A program made the translations under genes and the position numbers. From Cryobacterium breve (lineage in GTDB: Bacteria > Actinomycetota > Actinomycetes > Actinomycetales > Microbacteriaceae), in contig NZ_CP075584.1 of the NCBI RefSeq assembly GCF_027594785.1, positions 558,001-622,000 of the forward strand: DNA of 64,000 bases. Reading direction: 5' to 3'. Shown piece after piece: positions 60,004-64,000 of the stretch; within the stretch, counting starts at the first letter, position 1; every line of letters starts with the position of its first letter. The notes beneath the pieces are model-generated. The model was given only the letters and a program-made list of their open reading frames with translations, was not told the DNA's origin and ran no database searches.

Positions 60004-60678
60004 ATGGCACTCATCCACCGCGCCCAGCTGCGGCCGTCCAAGCTTGAACTCGTCGAACCCTGGCTGCGCACGCAGTCGTGGTTCTCCGGCACTCCCGCCG
60101 CCCTGTCCGCCGTCGGGGCCTACCGTTTCGACGATCCGGATGGTGAGGTCGGCATCGAGACTCTCCTCGTTCGCTCCGGCGACGGCCCGGTGCTCCAGCT
60201 GCCGCTGACGTATCGCGATGCACCCCTCGAGGGCGGAGACGCCTGGTTGATCGGCACGATGGAACACTCGGTCCTGGGCCGTCGCTGGACCTACGACGCC
60301 ACCGGAGACCCCGCATACCTCGCCGCGCTCGCAACGACCATCCTCCGCGGCGGCACCCAGGCCGACGAGTTCGTCGACGTCGACGGAACACTCGTCTTCC
60401 GCGAGTCCACGGCAAGGTTCTCGGGCAGCGGCACTGCGGATGCGCACACCCCGTCCCTGCCGCCGGTGACCGCTCCCTCGACCAGGGACGAGTCTGGTTC
60501 GACGGTTATCGAGGCCGGTTCGCTCCGCCTCGTCGTGCTCCGGGTGCCCGGCGACCCTGCGGCGGAGACGATCGTGGTCGCGGCCCGGACGACCGCCGGC
60601 GGCGTCCCTGAGCATCTCTCCGGCACCTGGCCCGACCAGCCGCAACCGAGGATCCTGGCCCTGGCCGTCGCACTCTGA
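60004..60678 (+). CDS. Maltokinase N-terminal cap-like domain protein
   Basis: A 224-residue protein resembling the N-terminal cap domain of actinobacterial maltokinase: MALIHRAQLRPSKLELVEPW, YRFDDPDGEVGIETLLV and VLQLPLTYRDAPLEGGDAWL followed by GTMEHSVLGRRWTYDATGD. The kinase domain is absent, and no trehalose synthase is adjacent. It may be a stand-alone binding protein. Start at the ATG at 60004, 54 bp from the divergent DoxX gene. Confidence 0.78.
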   Translation: MALIHRAQLRPSKLELVEPWLRTQSWFSGTPAALSAVGAYRFDDPDGEVGIETLLVRSGDGPVLQLPLTYRDAPLEGGDAWLIGTMEHSVLGRRWTYDATGDPAYLAALATTILRGGTQADEFVDVDGTLVFRESTARFSGSGTADAHTPSLPPVTAPSTRDESGSTVIEAGSLRLVVLRVPGDPAAETIVVAARTTAGGVPEHLSGTWPDQPQPRILALAVAL

Positions 60679-60808
60679 GGAAACAGTCTCGGTTGCCGGA
60701 CTTCACACGGTGTTTACCGGACAGCAGTTGCGGCCACGCCCGGCACACGTCAGTATTGTCCCGCGGCAGGCATCCGCTGGCGAAAGCACGCACAGATAAA
60801 GGATTTGA

Positions 60809-61015
60809 ATGGACCGGACGGACCTCATTCAGTTGTTTTCCGTCGTCGACGCCGGCCCGGCACGCTGGGAGGTCCGTCACGATGTGACAGACGAACTCGC
60901 GGGCATCCTCGAACGCACGCCGCGCGGGTTCCTGCTGGTCGACGAGGACGGCCAGCGCATCGGCAGTTTCGACTCGATCCCCAGTGCCCTCGAAGGCCTC
61001 TACGCCGTTCTGTAG
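60809..61015 (+). CDS. Small conserved-looking protein of unknown function
   Basis: A 68-residue protein beginning at an ATG with AAAGGA 8 bases ahead. It is acidic and reads like a compact single domain (RTPRGFLLVDEDGQRIGSF). I do not recognise a family. It follows a 130-bp gap (60679-60808) that may hold its promoter, and converges on the gene at 61032. Confidence 0.6.
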   Translation: MDRTDLIQLFSVVDAGPARWEVRHDVTDELAGILERTPRGFLLVDEDGQRIGSFDSIPSALEGLYAVL

Positions 61016-61031
61016 CCGGGCCGGATGACGC

Positions 61032-62087
61032 TCAGGCGCCGGACGACCCCTGGGTCGTCGGCTGGCCGGATCCGGAACCGGAACCGGAGTCGAGGAATGC
61101 CTGGAACTCGCTGCTGTCGGTGAGTCCGCCCGGGTACTGGGCTCCGTCGACGAGTACGGTCGGTGTTCCCTGGATCGAATCGATTTCCGCACCGGGAATC
61201 GGCCCGTTGAGGGCGGCATCCGTGTTCGCTTCCGACCACAGCTGGTAGTCGCCCTGGGCGATGCAGGCGGAGATGTCGGTTCCCGCCGGCGCAAGCGCGG
61301 CGAGGTGGTCGTCGGTCAGGCCCTCGGTGTTCTCCTGCGGCTGGTTCGCGAACAGTGCCGCGAGGTAGTCGAGGGTCGATGCCGGTTCGAGGGTTGCGAC
61401 GCAGGTGAGGGCAGCGGATGCCCTGCTCGAGTAGTACGTGCCCTGGGAGGCCTGGTCGAGGAAGGTCAGCGCGTGGATGCGCAGTGTGATCGAACCGTCG
61501 TCGACGCGGCTCGCGAGCAGCGCGCCGTTGGTCGCCTCGAACTGGCCGCAGTACGGGCACATCGGGTCGATGTATTCGTCCACGATCGTGCTCCCGGTGC
61601 CGACCGAGAGGTACCCGTCGTCGAAGTGGGCAGCACCGAGCGTGCCGCTCGGCAGGGCACCGCCCGAGGCATCCGGTTCGCTCGTCGCAGAGGTGACCGG
61701 CCCGCCGAAGCCGCCGTGCTGCGCCATGTTCAGGAAGACGCGACCGAAGGCCGCCGCGAACAGGATCGAGACGACGACGAGCACCACGGTGGACGCGAGA
61801 CCGACATAGCCGAGCACGAGCCCCGCGATCGCGAGGCCGCGCCCCCGCTCACCGCGGCGAGCGATCTGGCCGAGCGCGATGTGCCCGGTGATCACGGCCA
61901 CGAGGGACACGACGAACGCGGACACGAGCGAGACGATCGCGAGCGTGTTCGTGCGCGGCACCTGGGGGTACTCCTGCTGCGGGGCCGGCTGGAGCGGCTC
62001 CTGGTGCCCGGTCGCGTGCTCGGGGGACGCCGGCAGCCCGGACTGGTCCGGGTAGAACGGGAACGGCTCTGGCCTGTCGTTGCTCAT
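61032..62087 (-). CDS. DsbA-like thioredoxin-fold protein with N-terminal DUF4190 membrane domain
   Basis: A 351-residue protein. Residues 1-45 are Pro/Gln-rich; two membrane helices follow (LAIVSLVSAFVVSLVAVITG and GLAIAGLVLGYVGLASTVVL), typical of DUF4190. The extracytoplasmic domain has the active site DPMCPYCGQFE and the cis-proline region IQGTPTVLVDG, so it is a thiol oxidoreductase of the DsbA/DsbG type. The C-terminus is Ser/Gly-rich. Probably acts in cell-envelope protein folding. Confidence 0.85.
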   Translation of the reverse strand: MSNDRPEPFPFYPDQSGLPASPEHATGHQEPLQPAPQQEYPQVPRTNTLAIVSLVSAFVVSLVAVITGHIALGQIARRGERGRGLAIAGLVLGYVGLASTVVLVVVSILFAAAFGRVFLNMAQHGGFGGPVTSATSEPDASGGALPSGTLGAAHFDDGYLSVGTGSTIVDEYIDPMCPYCGQFEATNGALLASRVDDGSITLRIHALTFLDQASQGTYYSSRASAALTCVATLEPASTLDYLAALFANQPQENTEGLTDDHLAALAPAGTDISACIAQGDYQLWSEANTDAALNGPIPGAEIDSIQGTPTVLVDGAQYPGGLTDSSEFQAFLDSGSGSGSGQPTTQGSSGA

Positions 62088-62125
62088 GATCTTCCCCTGG
62101 ACGAACGGAACGGTGCGGGACGAGC

Positions 62126-62566
62126 CTAGGACGCTGCGGGAGCAGCCGGCGCCGGCGGTGCCGTCTGCGCGATCCTGCCGAGCAATCCGTTGACGAACCC
62201 GGCGGAATCATCCGTCGACAGGATCTTCGCGGCCTCGACGGCCTCGTCGATCGCGACGGCGTGCGGGACGGCATCGTTGAACAGGATCTCCCAGATCCCG
62301 ATCCGCAGGATGGCCCGGTCGACGACCGGCATCCGCTTGAGCGTCCAGCCCTGTGAATACGTCTCGATGAGTTCGTCGATCTCCTCGCGGTGATCGACGA
62401 CACCGTCCACGATCTCGCGTGCGTACAGCCAGGAGGCCATCCGGGCGGGTTCGCTCGCGGCCCGCTGCGCCTCGGCGGCGAGAGACTCCGGGATCGTCGT
62501 CTGCCGCACATCGGCGGCGTACAGGATGTCGAGGGCGCGCTTACGCGCCTTCGTGCGTGCGCTCAC
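62126..62566 (-). CDS. nusB: Transcription antitermination factor NusB
   Basis: A 146-residue all-helical protein: TKARKRALDILYAADVRQTT at the start and VDRAILRIGIWEILFNDAVP, AIDEAVEAAKILSTDDSAGFV near the end. Starts at a GTG that shares its G with the efp TAG, so it is coupled to efp. The C-terminus is Ala/Pro-rich. Confidence 0.96.
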   Translation of the reverse strand: MSARTKARKRALDILYAADVRQTTIPESLAAEAQRAASEPARMASWLYAREIVDGVVDHREEIDELIETYSQGWTLKRMPVVDRAILRIGIWEILFNDAVPHAVAIDEAVEAAKILSTDDSAGFVNGLLGRIAQTAPPAPAAPAAS

Positions 62567-63126
62567 TAGTTGACGCGGCCGAGGTAGTCACCGGTGCGGG
62601 TGTCGACCTTGACCTTGGTGCCCTGCTCCAGGAACAGCGGGACCTGGATCTGGAAGCCGGTCTCCACGGTGGCGGGCTTGGTTCCGCCGGTGGAGCGGTC
62701 GCCCTGCAGGCCGGGCTCCGTGTACGTGATTTCGAGCACGACGGATGCCGGCAGCTCGACATACAGCGGGTTGCCGTTGTGGAGCGCGATGGTCACGTTC
62801 TGGTTCTCGAGCAGGAAGTTCGAGGCTTCGCCGACGACGACGCTGGAGACGGTGAGCTGGTCGAAGTCGGACACGTCCATGAAGACGTAGGAGTCGCCGT
62901 CCGCGTACAGGTACTGGAAGTCCTGGCGGTCGACGTTCTCGGTCTCGATCTTGGCTCCGGCGTTGAAGGTGCGGTCGACGGTCTTGCCCGTGACGACGTT
63001 CTTCAGTTTGGTGCGAACGAAAGCGCCGCCCTTGCCCGGCTTGACGTGCTGGAAGTCGGTGACGGCCCAAAGCTGGCCGTCCATGTTGAGGACGACGCCA
63101 TTTCGGATATCGGCGGTTGATGCCAT
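62566..63126 (-). CDS. efp: Translation elongation factor P
   Basis: A 186-residue factor that helps ribosomes through polyproline stretches. The loop [16 protein letters not shown] carries the Lys at position 32. [20 protein letters not shown] and [13 protein letters not shown] are canonical. No EpmA/EarP modification gene is seen in the window. Intact. Confidence 0.97.
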   Translation of the reverse strand: MASTADIRNGVVLNMDGQLWAVTDFQHVKPGKGGAFVRTKLKNVVTGKTVDRTFNAGAKIETENVDRQDFQYLYADGDSYVFMDVSDFDQLTVSSVVVGEASNFLLENQNVTIALHNGNPLYVELPASVVLEITYTEPGLQGDRSTGGTKPATVETGFQIQVPLFLEQGTKVKVDTRTGDYLGRVN

Positions 63127-63263
63127 GGAAAGCGTTTCCGTTCATTCAGTTCAGTTAGGAAGGTGCGCGGCCGAATCGGCCTCAAACGAGTGTAGTTGCC
63201 CGGGAGCTCACAGCCAAAGGCTGGTGCTGTGCCGTTCTGATCCCGGTCGCTCCCACGCCACCG

Positions 63264-63672
63264 TCACTCCGCGAGCTCGGACACCCCGGTGTCATGGGCG
63301 ACGAACAGGCCGAGGATCGGCAGGACCTTTCCGAACGAGGCTCTCAGGCTCTCGGGCCCAGGCCTGGTCCGGTGCGGTGAGCTCTGCGGAGCCTGGGCGC
63401 TCGAGGGTCAGCACGATGCTCCCGCCAGGCGCGAAATCCGCAAGCACCGCGGTGAGGGTGGCGGCCATGCCGGCGCCGTCGCCGGGCTCCGGACGCAGCG
63501 GCAGGCCCCCGACGGGGATGAGCACCGGCAGTTGCCTGCCGTCGGCGTCGAAGAGCATCAGCCACAGCTGGTGGCTGATGGCGTGGCCGACGAGGTCGGC
63601 GACACGTTCGCGTGCCTCCTCGCGGGAGGTGACGGGCGGCTGGTCTTCGATGGAGAGGGAAGAAGAAGTCAT
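63264..63672 (-). CDS. Small protein of unknown function (single-base frameshift)
   Basis: A 135-residue protein after correction. The N-terminal part includes EARERVADLVGHAISHQLWL and ILIPVGG-like (LPVLIPVGGLPLRPEP), and the end reads FGKVLPILGLFVAHDTGV. At 63345-63351 (CAGGCTC) one extra base separates AWARE from LRASFGKVL; removing it gives a TGA at 63264. I do not recognise a family; similar small proteins are common in Micrococcales. Confidence 0.6.
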
Positions 63673-63765
63673 GCCGGACAGAATGCCCGGGCGGGCTCGC
63701 TCCGCGGCGGTTGTCCACAGGCGGATGCCGGCAGCCGGCCTGTTGAGGATGGGCCGCCGAAGGAG

Positions 63766-64000
63766 TCAGCCGAAGCTGTCCATCAGACGGGACCGGATCA
63801 GAAAACGCACGCCGCGCGGAGCTTCGAGGGAGAAGCCACTGCCCCGGCCGGGGACGAGGTCGACCGTGAGGAAGGTGTGACTCCAGTATTCGAACTGCTC
63901 TGCGGACATCCAGAAGTCGACGACCTGGGCGGTTTCGCCGGCCGGCGCGATGTCGAGCCGGCCCAGCAGCACGTCGCGGTCGGAGGTGATGAACTCCCCT
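63766..64000 (-). CDS. DUF779-domain protein (cut at window edge)
   Basis: The C-terminal 77 codons are present; the start is beyond the window. QFEYWSHTFLTVDLVPGRGS and GFSLEAPRGVRFLIRSRL match the conserved end of DUF779 proteins, which often sit beside aldehyde dehydrogenases. The GEFITSDRD part of the family is also visible at the edge. Function unknown. Confidence 0.75.
   Translation of the reverse strand, partial: GEFITSDRDVLLGRLDIAPAGETAQVVDFWMSAEQFEYWSHTFLTVDLVPGRGSGFSLEAPRGVRFLIRSRLMDSFG

Overview
This is a high-GC actinobacterial chromosome segment. It is most likely from a Microbacteriaceae-type member of the Micrococcales. This is inferred from gene order and gene content: a Trp-region block with a TIGR02234 membrane protein and a DUF6704 protein, a pyr operon carrying a PH-like membrane protein, an mIHF-type domain ahead of guanylate kinase, and DUF222/HNH proteins. 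No rRNA, tRNA, CRISPR array or insertion sequence was found.

Layout. (1) 1-7052 holds the C-terminally cut end of a CDP-alcohol phosphatidyltransferase, then a divergent, tightly overlapping seven-gene operon: MDR dehydrogenase, divergent PTPS/QueD-like protein, GT4 glycosyltransferase, methyltransferase, UPF0104-type membrane protein, RibD_C-type reductase and an LTA-synthase/sulfatase-like membrane enzyme. I could not match it to a named pathway; it looks like synthesis and export of a reduced, glycosylated, methylated small molecule, possibly pterin-like. (2) 7146-13966 holds a DUF222/HNH protein with a large low-complexity insert, a 15-bp minisatellite, a coupled GH92 mannosidase and GT4 pair, and a glutathionyl-hydroquinone-reductase-like protein. 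(3) 14066-21983 holds a lipoprotein and an ECF transporter (T-A-A fusion plus S component) convergent with nnrE-metH, suggesting corrinoid uptake beside a B12-dependent enzyme. (4) 22063-40140 holds a hydrolase, pyk, gltBD, lgt, trpABC, two small Trp-region membrane proteins, trpE, hisI, hisF, hisG, hisE and rpe. (5) 40234-57072 is one long minus-strand housekeeping series: rsmB, fmt, priA, metK, coaBC, rpoZ, gmk (with mIHF domain), pyrF, carB, carA, PH-like, pyrC, pyrB, pyrR. (6) 57175-62087 is an accessory stretch (second DUF222/HNH protein, YwqK-like, DoxX, maltokinase-cap-like, small unknown, DsbA-like) lying between pyrR and nusB-efp. (7) 62126-64000 holds nusB, efp, a small unknown protein and a cut DUF779 gene.

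Sequence quality. At least 25 genes or gene parts need a single-base correction to read through, including metH, carB (twice), priA (twice), gltB, gltD, trpB, trpE (twice), fmt, rpe and pyrB. Fourteen of these sites share the same heptamer, CAGGCTC on one strand or GAGCCTG on the other, where dropping one base restores CAGCTC/GAGCTG and the family-typical protein. Most of the others fall in C or G runs. I therefore treat these genes as intact and give full spans, noting each shift; the corrected lengths all divide by three.
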